DNA of 64,000 nt from Caldicellulosiruptor diazotrophicus (GTDB taxonomy: Bacteria > Bacillota > Thermoanaerobacteria > Caldicellulosiruptorales > Caldicellulosiruptoraceae). Below are positions 56,413 to 64,000 of the stretch, piece by piece. Position numbers and translations under genes: made by a program. Numbering within the stretch: the stretch's first letter is position 1; each line of letters begins with the position of its first letter. The stretch is taken from the NCBI RefSeq assembly GCF_017347585.1, contig NZ_AP024480.1:548001-612000 (forward strand), written 5' to 3'. The notes beneath the pieces were generated by a model. The model did not search any database. It was given only the letters and a program-made list of their open reading frames with translations, and was not told where the DNA came from.

Positions 56413-58737
56413 ATGAAATTTACAGATGGCTTTTGGCGTGTAAAAGATGGAGTAAGATTATATCATCCAGCTCATGTGTATGATTATGAAGTTGCAAAAG
56501 ATACAGTTACTATTTTCGCGCCAGCTCAATCTATTACAAACAGGGGACAAACTCTACAAGGACCTGTTTTTACCGTACGTTTTTCCTCACCTTTTGAGAA
56601 TGTTATAAGAGTGCAAATTTGGCATTACAAGGGTCAAAAAGATAAAAAGCCACATTTTGAATTTTATAAAGAAGAATATTGTCCTTTGATAGAAGATTTT
56701 TCGGATAATATTGTAATAACAAGTGGAAAGCTCAAAGCTACCATTAGTAAAAAAGGTGAGTGGGGAGTAACATATTACTATGAAGATAAATATCTAACAA
56801 GAAATGGTTATAAATATCTTGGTTACGCAATCATGCCTGACAATACTACTTACATGAGAGAACAGCTTTCTTTGAGTGTTGGCGAAAGTGTTTATGGGCT
56901 GGGTGAGAGGTTTACCCCTTTTGTTAAAAACGGACAAGTGGTTGATATGTGGAATGAAGATGGTGGTACGATCTCTGAGCTTGCTTACAAAAACATTCCT
57001 TTTTACATTACAAACCGTGGTTATGGTGTTTTTGTGAATGACCCAGGACGTGTATCATTTGAAGTTGCCACTGAGAATGTGGAAAGAGTCCAGTTTTCTG
57101 TGGAAGGTGAATATTTAGAGTATTTCCTAATTGGTGGCAGCAGCATGAAAAATGTTTTGGAAAATTACACAAAACTCACAGGTCGGCCGAAGCTTCCTCC
57201 AGCATGGTCTTTTGGACTTTGGCTTACAACCTCATTTACTACAAACTATGATGAAAAGACAGTTACAAGCTTTATAGACGGAATGATCCAAAGGGGTATT
57301 CCACTTCATGTATTTCACTTTGACTGTTTCTGGATGAAGGATATGCACTGGGTTGATTTTGAGTGGGACAGAAGGGTTTTTCCTGAACCATCGCAGATGC
57401 TAAAGCGTCTAAAAGAAAAGGGAGTAAAAATATGTGTTTGGATAAATCCCTATATATCTCAGCTTTCAAAACTTTTTGACGAAGGCAAAGAAAGAGGATA
57501 TTTTTTGAAAAAGCCAAATGGTGATGTATGGCAGACAGATGATTGGCAGCCTGGTATGGCTATTGTTGATTTTACAAACCAAGAGGCGTGCAAGTGGTAT
57601 GCAGAAAAGCTCAAAGAGTTAATTAGAATGGGGGTTGACTGTTTTAAGACAGATTTTGGTGAAAGAATTCCAACAGATGTTGTTTATTTTGATGGTTCAG
57701 ACCCTCAAAAGATGCACAATTACTACACCTATCTTTACAATAAGACAGTATATGAAACATTAGAAGAAGAATTTGGCAAGGGAAATGCAGTTGTGTTTGC
57801 AAGGTCAGCGACGGCAGGAAGCCAGAAATTTCCTGTTCACTGGGGCGGAGACTGTTTGGCTTCATATGAGTCTATGGCAGAGACGCTCAGGGGTGGTCTT
57901 TCACTTTCACTTTGTGGTTTTGGATTTTGGAGTCATGACATAGGTGGGTTTGAAAGCACAGCAACACCAGATCTTTACAAAAGATGGGTTGCATTTGGGC
58001 TACTTTCTTCACACAGCAGACTTCATGGGAATTCTGCTTATAAAGTTCCTTGGCTTTATGACGAGGAAGCGGTTGATGTTTTGAGGTTTTTCACAAAGCT
58101 AAAATGTAGACTTATGCCTTATATCTTTGCAAAGGCTGTAGAGGCAGCAGAAAAAGGAATTCCTGTCTTGCGACCTATGGTGTTAGAGTTTCCAGATGAC
58201 CCAGCATGCAACTACCTTGATAGACAATATATGTTAGGAAGTAGCCTCTTAGTTGCTCCGATTTTTTCACCAGATGGCGAGGTTCAGTATTATGTTCCAG
58301 AAGGCATATGGACAAACATATTGACAGGTGAAAAGATTGTTGGTGGCAGGTGGAGAAAGGAAAAACATAATTATTTTAGCTTGCCGCTTTTAGCAAGGCC
58401 AAATTCTATAATTCCAATGGGAAGTTGTGACACAAGACCTGATTATGACTATGCTCAAAATGTAACATTGAATGTATATGAATTGGAGGATGGGAATACT
58501 GTTTCTGTAGCTGTAAAGAATACAAATGGCGAGACAGAACTTGAGTTAGAAGTAAAAAGAGACAATGACAAAATTTCAATAAATGTATTAAAAGATACTC
58601 AAAAGCCTTGGATACTTCTTTTCCATGGACTTAAGTTAAAGTCTCAATTTAATGCTATTGTAAATCAAAAAGAAAATGGGAGTGAAGTAATTTTAGAAGC
58701 AGCAAGTAAAGAAGCGTTGTTGAGTATTGAAAAATAG
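56413..58737 (+). CDS. yicI: GH31 alpha-xylosidase
   Basis: This 774-residue protein is collinear with E. coli YicI (MKFTDGFWRVKDGVRLYHPAH). D414 in KTDFGERIPTD is the nucleophile and D480 in HWGGDCLASYES the acid/base, with the same 66-residue spacing as D416 and D482 in YicI. FHFDCFWMKDMHWVDFEWD and GFGFWSHDIGGFE are further markers. It has no signal peptide. It removes alpha-xylose from xyloglucan-derived isoprimeverose units imported into the cell. AAAGGTGGG precedes ATG 56413. Confidence 0.93.
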   Translation: MKFTDGFWRVKDGVRLYHPAHVYDYEVAKDTVTIFAPAQSITNRGQTLQGPVFTVRFSSPFENVIRVQIWHYKGQKDKKPHFEFYKEEYCPLIEDFSDNIVITSGKLKATISKKGEWGVTYYYEDKYLTRNGYKYLGYAIMPDNTTYMREQLSLSVGESVYGLGERFTPFVKNGQVVDMWNEDGGTISELAYKNIPFYITNRGYGVFVNDPGRVSFEVATENVERVQFSVEGEYLEYFLIGGSSMKNVLENYTKLTGRPKLPPAWSFGLWLTTSFTTNYDEKTVTSFIDGMIQRGIPLHVFHFDCFWMKDMHWVDFEWDRRVFPEPSQMLKRLKEKGVKICVWINPYISQLSKLFDEGKERGYFLKKPNGDVWQTDDWQPGMAIVDFTNQEACKWYAEKLKELIRMGVDCFKTDFGERIPTDVVYFDGSDPQKMHNYYTYLYNKTVYETLEEEFGKGNAVVFARSATAGSQKFPVHWGGDCLASYESMAETLRGGLSLSLCGFGFWSHDIGGFESTATPDLYKRWVAFGLLSSHSRLHGNSAYKVPWLYDEEAVDVLRFFTKLKCRLMPYIFAKAVEAAEKGIPVLRPMVLEFPDDPACNYLDRQYMLGSSLLVAPIFSPDGEVQYYVPEGIWTNILTGEKIVGGRWRKEKHNYFSLPLLARPNSIIPMGSCDTRPDYDYAQNVTLNVYELEDGNTVSVAVKNTNGETELELEVKRDNDKISINVLKDTQKPWILLFHGLKLKSQFNAIVNQKENGSEVILEAASKEALLSIEK

Positions 58738-58757
58738 AGTTAAAAATTTTCCATTGT

Positions 58758-58788
58758 TTGACCGTCATGGTTTTAGTTAAAATAAAAT
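58758..58788 (+). promoter_or_regulatory. Possible promoter of the two-component gene pair
   Basis: -35 ttgacc (58758-58763) with a -10 of either aataaa (17-base spacer) or taaaat (58783-58788, 19-base spacer). It is a plausible but imperfect sigma-A site before ATG 58815. Confidence 0.45.
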
Positions 58789-58814
58789 TAAAGAAATCAA
58801 ATAGGTGAGAAAAG

Positions 58815-60566
58815 ATGAAGATCTTTTTTGCAAATTTAAAAATAAAGAAAAAATTCATATTAGCTTTTGTGATTTCTGCTTTAATTCCCCAAACTATTTT
58901 GGGGATTATTCTTTTTTTAAACCTCAGAGCAATTGCTTTGGAAAATGCTATCAAAGACACAAGAAAAAATGTTGAAGATGTAAAAATCAAGCTTATGGAT
59001 ATTGTACAGAATGCTGTTGATATTTCAAATAAATTATATCTTGACAAAAAACTTCTGAATATACTTTCAACAGAGTACAAAGATATATCCAAAATCTACG
59101 ATGATTATATTTCATATACAGAGCTTTCCAATCTCATGTCTATTTACAACAAGAATATTTATGCAATAAAAATTTATGCCTTTAATCCCACTTTACTTGA
59201 TACAGGCGAAATTGTAAAGGTTGACGATTATACAAAAAATCAAAAATGGTTTAAAGAAGCCATAAAAGGCGATGGGAAGATTTTATGGGAGCTTGTGTTT
59301 GACAATAATCCATTTCGGCCGCAGTATTATTTTAGCATGATAAGGCTTATAAAAAACTCTTATGGTGAAAGAATAGGTGTAATGGTAATTTACATAAAAA
59401 AAGAAAAGCTTGAAGAAGTGTTGTCATTGCACTTGAACACCTTAATTATAACTGACAAAGGAATAGTTGTTGCTACAAAGGACAAAGATCTTGTTGGTAA
59501 GAAACTGAATTTTAATTTTTCCTCTCAGGATGGCAAACTTATTGAGAATGTCAATATTGATGGTAAAAAAACAATGGCAATTTTAGGTACAATTAGTGCA
59601 AGTGAAAGCGGAAGCAGCTTTCTCAAAGTCATTTCTTTTTTCTCGAAGAGAGAAATATTTAAAAAAGTCAACAAAATAACTTTTATAACGTTTGCACTTA
59701 TATTCAGTAACTTGCTTGTATCACTTCTTCTTATGCTTTTATTTTCTAAACTAATAACTGACAGAATTGCAATCTTGAACAAAAAAGTGAATGAAATTTC
59801 GCATGGCAATTTGGATGCACAGATAAATATTTTAGGCAATGATGAAATTGGACAACTCACAGAGAATATAAAAACAATGGCTAAAAATATCAAAAACTTG
59901 ATTGACCAGGTGTATCTGGCAGAGGTACAAAAACAACAAATAATTGCTAAACAAAGAGAAATCCAGTTTGAGATGCTTTGTAGTCAAATAAATCCTCATT
60001 TTTTATTCAATACTCTTGAGGCTATCAGAATGAAGGCTTTTTGTACAGGTCAGCATGAAATAGCTCAAGTTGTTTATTTGCTGAGTAATTTGCTCAGGAA
60101 AAGCATTGAGATGACAATAGATTTAATAACTTTGGAAAAAGAAATTGAGATTGTTAAAGAATTTTTAGAGATTCAAAAGTTTCGATTTGGCGATAAGATA
60201 GATTACAAAATTGAAGTTCAAGATGACCTTCTTTCATCAAAAGTACTTCCATTTATTATCCAACCATTTGTTGAAAATTCAATTAGGCATGGTATTGAAC
60301 CGATGATAGGAAAAGGAACCATTGAAATAAAGGTATTTGAGAAAGATGGTACAATAAGGATAATTATTACAGACAATGGTGCTGGAATGCCTAAGGAAAA
60401 GCTTGGGGAGGTCTTACAGTCGTTAGATAGCAAAGACAAAAGTCATGTTGGATTGAAAAATGTTTATCATAGACTAAAACTATTTTATGGGGAAGAGGCA
60501 AAGATTTTTATAAATAGTGAACTTGGCAAAGGCACAAGTATTGAAATTCAAATTCCAAAGAGGTGA
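58815..60566 (+). CDS. YesM-type sensor histidine kinase
   Basis: The protein has 583 residues, with AGGTGAG before ATG 58815. A first membrane helix (FILAFVISALIPQTILGIILFL), an extracellular Cache-like sensor of about 260 residues, a second helix (FALIFSNLLVSLLLMLLFS), a HAMP segment, and the His_kinase domain with H395 in SQINPHFLFNTLE follow in order. The ATPase part has QPFVENSIRHGIE and DNGAGMP. Such kinases sense extracellular sugars and regulate LplABC importers. It pairs with the response regulator, which starts 8 bases after its stop. Confidence 0.93.
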   Translation: MKIFFANLKIKKKFILAFVISALIPQTILGIILFLNLRAIALENAIKDTRKNVEDVKIKLMDIVQNAVDISNKLYLDKKLLNILSTEYKDISKIYDDYISYTELSNLMSIYNKNIYAIKIYAFNPTLLDTGEIVKVDDYTKNQKWFKEAIKGDGKILWELVFDNNPFRPQYYFSMIRLIKNSYGERIGVMVIYIKKEKLEEVLSLHLNTLIITDKGIVVATKDKDLVGKKLNFNFSSQDGKLIENVNIDGKKTMAILGTISASESGSSFLKVISFFSKREIFKKVNKITFITFALIFSNLLVSLLLMLLFSKLITDRIAILNKKVNEISHGNLDAQINILGNDEIGQLTENIKTMAKNIKNLIDQVYLAEVQKQQIIAKQREIQFEMLCSQINPHFLFNTLEAIRMKAFCTGQHEIAQVVYLLSNLLRKSIEMTIDLITLEKEIEIVKEFLEIQKFRFGDKIDYKIEVQDDLLSSKVLPFIIQPFVENSIRHGIEPMIGKGTIEIKVFEKDGTIRIIITDNGAGMPKEKLGEVLQSLDSKDKSHVGLKNVYHRLKLFYGEEAKIFINSELGKGTSIEIQIPKR

Positions 60567-60573
60567 AGAGGTT

Positions 60574-62127
60574 TTGCTAAAAGCAATTTTGATTGACGAT
60601 GAGCCTATAATATTAGAAGGTCTTCAAAAAATTATTGATTGGAAAGCATTAGGATTTGAGATTGTTGCCACAGCTCAAGATGGAATAGAAGGATTAGATA
60701 AGATAAAGAAATATAAACCTGAAGTTGCATTGATTGATATCAGAATACCTGGAATAGATGGGCTTTTGCTTATAAAAAAGTTGAAAGAGGAAGGTGTGAA
60801 TACCAAAGTTATAATTCTTTCAGGATATTCTGAGTTTGAGTATGCAAAAGAAGCAATTGAGCTTGGTGTTGAAAGTTATTTGCTAAAGCCTGTTGACCCG
60901 CGTATGCTTGAGCAGAAGTTAGAGAAAGTGAAACAAAAGATTAGTCAAGAGATTGAACTGCAAAGGGCAGTTCGGACTACTCAAGAAATCGGTTTGGAAA
61001 AAGCAATAGAAAAACTTTTGCTGGGAGCATTTGATGAACATGAAATAAATTATATCAGTAGTTTTTACGGGCTCTTGCTTCCATGGAATAAATATCAGGT
61101 TGCTATAGTAACGTTTTGTAGCAAGAATAATCAAAAGGTTATAGAAGAAAAACTATCTCAATTAAAAAAAGAGATAGATTTGTTTTTAAAAAGAAATTGT
61201 TGTGGATATTCAACAATTGTTAATCATAATATATGTATTCTTTTCAAAGATTTTTGGTATCCATTCAATAGCAAGAGTATTAACATATTAAAGGAAAATC
61301 TGTCAAGAATAGTTAGCAACCAAGTAGTGATTTCAATTGGTAGTGAAGTTGATGACTACACTCTTATCAAGAAGTCATTTAAGGAAGCGATAGAATTGCT
61401 TGAAAGACGATTTCTTTTAGGATACAAAGGAATTGTTTACATAGGTGAGTATATGGAAAATATTGAAGGTAAAAAAGTCAACTTTGATAATAAAGAGTGT
61501 ACCGAAAAATTAGCAATGGCTATAGCACTAAATGGATTTGAGAACATTAATCGGATAGTTGAAGAAAAGAGTGAACAATTTTTGTATAGTAGAATGTCTG
61601 AAGAGGATATAAAGATAAATTTCTCAAACTTCTATATTGAGACTTTATATAAATTGACCCAAAATGATCTTTATAAACCTCTTGTTGAAAAATATCTTAG
61701 CCAAGAGATTTTAAAGAATTTTTACGTACAGCCTACCTTAACAGAATTAAAAGGTTTGATAAAATTCTACTTTGTATCTATTGCAGATGAGATTAATAAA
61801 TTAAGTCCTGATAGCTTAAAACAAAGGATTGCTGACTTTATAGAGAGAAACTATTTTGCAGATATAAAATTAGATACAATTGCCAGTGCTTTTGGATACA
61901 GTAGCTCTTATTTTAGTAAGCTCTTTAAAAAGATATTTGGAGAAAACTTCACGGTGTATTTAGATAGAATACGGGTAGAGAAGGCTAAAGTCTTTTTAAA
62001 AGAAGGATGTAAGGTATCTGAGACATGCAAAAAAGTTGGTTTTGAAGATGTTGATTATTTTTGTTCAAAATTCAAAAAATATGTAGGACTTTCACCAAAG
62101 GAGTATAAAGAGAAATTAAAAAATTGA
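60574..62127 (+). CDS. YesN-type response regulator with AraC output domain
   Basis: The protein has about 517 residues if TTG 60574 is used, just after AGGTGAAGAGG; earlier in-frame starts lie inside the kinase gene. The receiver has ILIDDEP and phospho-acceptor D55 in ALIDIRIPG. A long central region is followed by a C-terminal AraC HTH (KLDTIASAFGYSSSYFSKLFKKIFGENFTVYLDRIRVEKA, CKKVGFEDVDYFCSKFKKYVG). It would activate the LplB/LplC importer genes directly downstream, where a pair of direct repeats fits its expected binding mode. Confidence 0.92.
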   Translation: MLKAILIDDEPIILEGLQKIIDWKALGFEIVATAQDGIEGLDKIKKYKPEVALIDIRIPGIDGLLLIKKLKEEGVNTKVIILSGYSEFEYAKEAIELGVESYLLKPVDPRMLEQKLEKVKQKISQEIELQRAVRTTQEIGLEKAIEKLLLGAFDEHEINYISSFYGLLLPWNKYQVAIVTFCSKNNQKVIEEKLSQLKKEIDLFLKRNCCGYSTIVNHNICILFKDFWYPFNSKSINILKENLSRIVSNQVVISIGSEVDDYTLIKKSFKEAIELLERRFLLGYKGIVYIGEYMENIEGKKVNFDNKECTEKLAMAIALNGFENINRIVEEKSEQFLYSRMSEEDIKINFSNFYIETLYKLTQNDLYKPLVEKYLSQEILKNFYVQPTLTELKGLIKFYFVSIADEINKLSPDSLKQRIADFIERNYFADIKLDTIASAFGYSSSYFSKLFKKIFGENFTVYLDRIRVEKAKVFLKEGCKVSETCKKVGFEDVDYFCSKFKKYVGLSPKEYKEKLKN

Positions 62128-62139
62128 TAAATATATCAG

Positions 62140-62175
62140 AAAAGAAGCTACAAAAAATGGCTTCTTTTTTTGTTT
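62140..62175 (+). terminator. Terminator after the response regulator gene
   Basis: aaaagaagc (62140-62148) pairs with gcttctttt (62160-62168), and the T-run continues. Confidence 0.8.
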
Positions 62176-62180
62176 TTTAA

Positions 62181-62223
62181 ATGTCTAAACTGTAGGGTAT
62201 AAGATGTCAAAAAAATAGGGTAT
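62181..62223 (+). promoter_or_regulatory. Tandem direct repeats, likely YesN binding sites
   Basis: Two copies of ATGTC-N7-TAGGGTAT lie at 62181-62200 and 62204-62223, 23 bp apart (about two helical turns). A third half-related copy (ATGTCTAAACAGTGG) is at 62255-62269. They sit between the regulator and the importer genes, as expected for AraC-type tandem-site binding. Confidence 0.65.
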
Positions 62224-62304
62224 TGTAATTTTATTTTTTTCTTTAAAATTGTATATGTCTAAACAGTGGACAACAATGTGAAATATATTTTTGGAGGCTT
62301 TAAA

Positions 62305-63219
62305 ATGAATAGTTCAAAACTTTACAAAAAACTGTGGCGGCAAAGATATCTAATTTTAATGATTTTTCCTTTTATCATATGGCTTATTGTTTTTAGATAT
62401 GTTCCGCTATGGGGTTGGATTATGGCATTTCAAGATTATAAACCTGGTAAACCTATTTGGAATCAAGAATGGGTTGGATTTAAGTGGTTTGTTGAGATGT
62501 TTCAGGACCCTGACTTTTACAAAGCTATGAGAAATACATTAATAATGAGTTTTATGGGGTTGGTATTTGGCTTTCCACTACCAATAATCTTAGCTTTACT
62601 TTTAAATGAAATAAAAAATATAAGCTTTAAAAGAACAGTCCAGACAATTTCATATCTTCCGCACTTTGTTTCGTGGGTTGTTGTGGCAAGTTTAGTAAAC
62701 GAAATTCTATCACCAAGCGGTGTGATAAATCAAATTTTACAAAAGATTCATCTTATAAATTACCCAATTATGTTTATGGCAGAGCCACGCTACTTCTGGT
62801 GGATAGTTACATTTTCCGATATTTGGAAAGAACTCGGATGGAACACAATTATATACTTGGCAGCAATAACGTCAATAAATCCTGAACTGTATGAAGCTGC
62901 AACTGTTGATGGTGCGGGAAGATTCAGAAAGATGATAAGCATAACGCTGCCAGGAATAATGCCCACAGTTATAGTTCTTTTAATTTTAAGTATTGGAAAC
63001 ATAATAAACATAGGTTTCGAAAAGCAATTTCTTTTAAGAACTGCGGCGACAAGAGATGTTGCTGATGTCATCGACCTTTACATACTTACATATGGTATTG
63101 GAACAGGCAGATACTCTTTTGGAACAGCTGCAGGTGTTTTCAAGTCAGTTGTGAGCTTGGTTCTACTTGTTTTTGCTAATTGGTTTTCTAAAAAGACAAC
63201 TGGCTATCGCATGGTGTAA
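62305..63219 (+). CDS. ABC sugar permease, LplB type
   Basis: The protein has 304 residues from ATG 62305, which follows TTGGAGG by 8 bases; an in-frame start 13 codons earlier has no site. Six membrane spans, starting YLILMIFPFIIWLIVFRYVPLWGWIMAF, and the LplB EAA loop LYEAATVDGAGRFRKMISITLPG. It is one half of an oligosaccharide importer regulated by the upstream kinase/regulator pair. The substrate may be a xyloglucan oligosaccharide, given the neighbouring alpha-xylosidase; this is inference. Confidence 0.92.
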   Translation: MNSSKLYKKLWRQRYLILMIFPFIIWLIVFRYVPLWGWIMAFQDYKPGKPIWNQEWVGFKWFVEMFQDPDFYKAMRNTLIMSFMGLVFGFPLPIILALLLNEIKNISFKRTVQTISYLPHFVSWVVVASLVNEILSPSGVINQILQKIHLINYPIMFMAEPRYFWWIVTFSDIWKELGWNTIIYLAAITSINPELYEAATVDGAGRFRKMISITLPGIMPTVIVLLILSIGNIINIGFEKQFLLRTAATRDVADVIDLYILTYGIGTGRYSFGTAAGVFKSVVSLVLLVFANWFSKKTTGYRMV

Positions 63220-63247
63220 AAAACTTTACTCAAGGAGGCATTTTAAA

Positions 63248-64000
63248 GTGAAAAGGAAAACAACAGGAGATTTGGTATTTGAAGTATTTAATTACCTACT
63301 AATGATGATTTTGACAGTAGTCACTCTCTATCCTTTTTTACACGTTTTAGCTGTATCGCTTAATGACCCTTATGATACAGTAAAGGGTGGAATTACTATA
63401 TTTCCACGAAAGTTTACATTAGTAAACTATATAGAAACATTAAACTATCCTCAAATTCCGTGGGCAGTATTGATAACTGTGTTGAGAACAGTTATTGGAA
63501 CTTTTGCTGGTGTTTTGTCAACTGCTATGGTTGCTTATGTTATAAACAGGAAGGATTTTATTGCACGAAAACCAGTTGCAATGATGTTTATTATTACTAT
63601 GTATGTTGGTGGAGGCTTGATTCCTGATTACATGCTAATAAGAGGACTTGGACTTATGAATAACTTTTTGGTGTATATTCTTCCCGGTCTTATAAGTCCT
63701 TTTAATGTTATTGTTATAAAGTCGTATATGGAAGGGATTCCGCCCGATTTGGAAGAGTCGGCAATGATAGATGGTGCAAATGACTTTTTGATATTTTGGA
63801 AAATAATTTTGCCACTTTGTGCTCCTGTAGTTGCAACAATAAGTTTATTCATTGCAGTAGGTCACTGGAATTCATGGTTTGATACATACCTTTATTGTTC
63901 AAATGAACCAAGGCTTACAACACTGCAGTATGAACTTCAAAAAATTTTGTCTAATGCTGCAGCCTCCTCTCAGATTGACTACTACAGCAATCTTGACCCT
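63248..64000 (+). CDS. ABC sugar permease, LplC type (5' part, runs off window)
   Basis: The frame is open from GTG 63248 to the last base (251 codons, no stop). CAAGGAGGC lies upstream. It begins MKRKTTGDLVFEVFNYLLMMILTVVTLYPFLHVLAVSLNDP and contains the LplC EAA loop region GIPPDLEESAMIDGANDFLIFWKIILP and GHWNSWFDTYLY. It is the second channel subunit with the LplB protein. The related protein at the start of the window supplies the tail expected here. The binding-protein gene probably follows outside the window. Confidence 0.92.
   Translation, partial: MKRKTTGDLVFEVFNYLLMMILTVVTLYPFLHVLAVSLNDPYDTVKGGITIFPRKFTLVNYIETLNYPQIPWAVLITVLRTVIGTFAGVLSTAMVAYVINRKDFIARKPVAMMFIITMYVGGGLIPDYMLIRGLGLMNNFLVYILPGLISPFNVIVIKSYMEGIPPDLEESAMIDGANDFLIFWKIILPLCAPVVATISLFIAVGHWNSWFDTYLYCSNEPRLTTLQYELQKILSNAAASSQIDYYSNLDP

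Noticed and set aside
58655-59092. 145-codon minus-strand frame over the kinase start
   Set aside because: Antisense shadow of the first membrane helix and Cache domain; no ribosome site and no family resemblance.

Overview
The window looks like chromosomal DNA of a thermophilic, plant-biomass-degrading Firmicute, most like Caldicellulosiruptor. This is inferred from gene content and style, not from a database search. The DNA is AT-rich, Shine-Dalgarno sites are strong, GTG and TTG starts are frequent, and LplABC-type sugar transporters, YesM/YesN-type two-component regulators and S-layer-anchored polysaccharide lyases are present. I saw no tRNA, rRNA or CRISPR array.

Positions 1-8750 hold the end of an ABC sugar importer (permease tail, binding protein), then three intracellular enzymes: a PcRGLX/YetA-like exo-rhamnogalacturonan lyase, a GH95 alpha-L-fucosidase and a GH2 beta-glucuronidase. 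Positions 8847-17820 are a second operon: a complete CUT1 sugar importer followed only by redox enzymes (a DPD/DHOD-like FMN-ferredoxin protein, a fumarate-reductase-type flavoprotein, a zinc alcohol dehydrogenase and a Gfo/Idh/MocA oxidoreductase). It has no hydrolase, kinase or aldolase and is my best candidate for an undescribed catabolic system.

Positions 18134-23491 encode a 1,785-residue PL11 rhamnogalacturonan lyase with tandem N-terminal modules and C-terminal SLH domains. Next comes an accessory segment of about 9.5 kb bounded by a 590-bp perfect direct repeat inside two Gfo/Idh/MocA copies, one truncated. It contains a dead IS3 remnant, a second secreted PL11 lyase, two stand-alone LuxR-type HTH proteins around a membrane-anchored beta-propeller, a GH53 galactanase and an orphan GldG-like protein. 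Positions 33077-37982 (minus) are an operon of a GH106-like hydrolase, an SGNH esterase and the intact Gfo copy. A LacI regulator then precedes a fucose operon (fucI, GH29 fucosidase) with two promoters and two perfect 14-bp operators.

Positions 42985-55262 are mostly housekeeping: glycerate kinase, L13-S9, amt-glnK with a terminator-like leader hairpin, a GT4 glycosyltransferase, RadA, a QueG-like Fe-S protein, a short DUF1540 gene, a CsaB-TagA fusion, YitT and split transketolase. Positions 55401-64000 return to sugars: an AraC regulator, a GH31 alpha-xylosidase, a YesM/YesN pair and an LplB/LplC importer that runs off the end.

Taken together, surface PL11 and GH53 enzymes would cut rhamnogalacturonan I and its galactan side chains outside the cell. 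The importers bring in oligosaccharides, and the intracellular lyase, fucosidases, glucuronidase, putative rhamnosidase and esterase finish them. The CsaB-TagA protein probably builds the pyruvylated wall polymer that the SLH domains bind.
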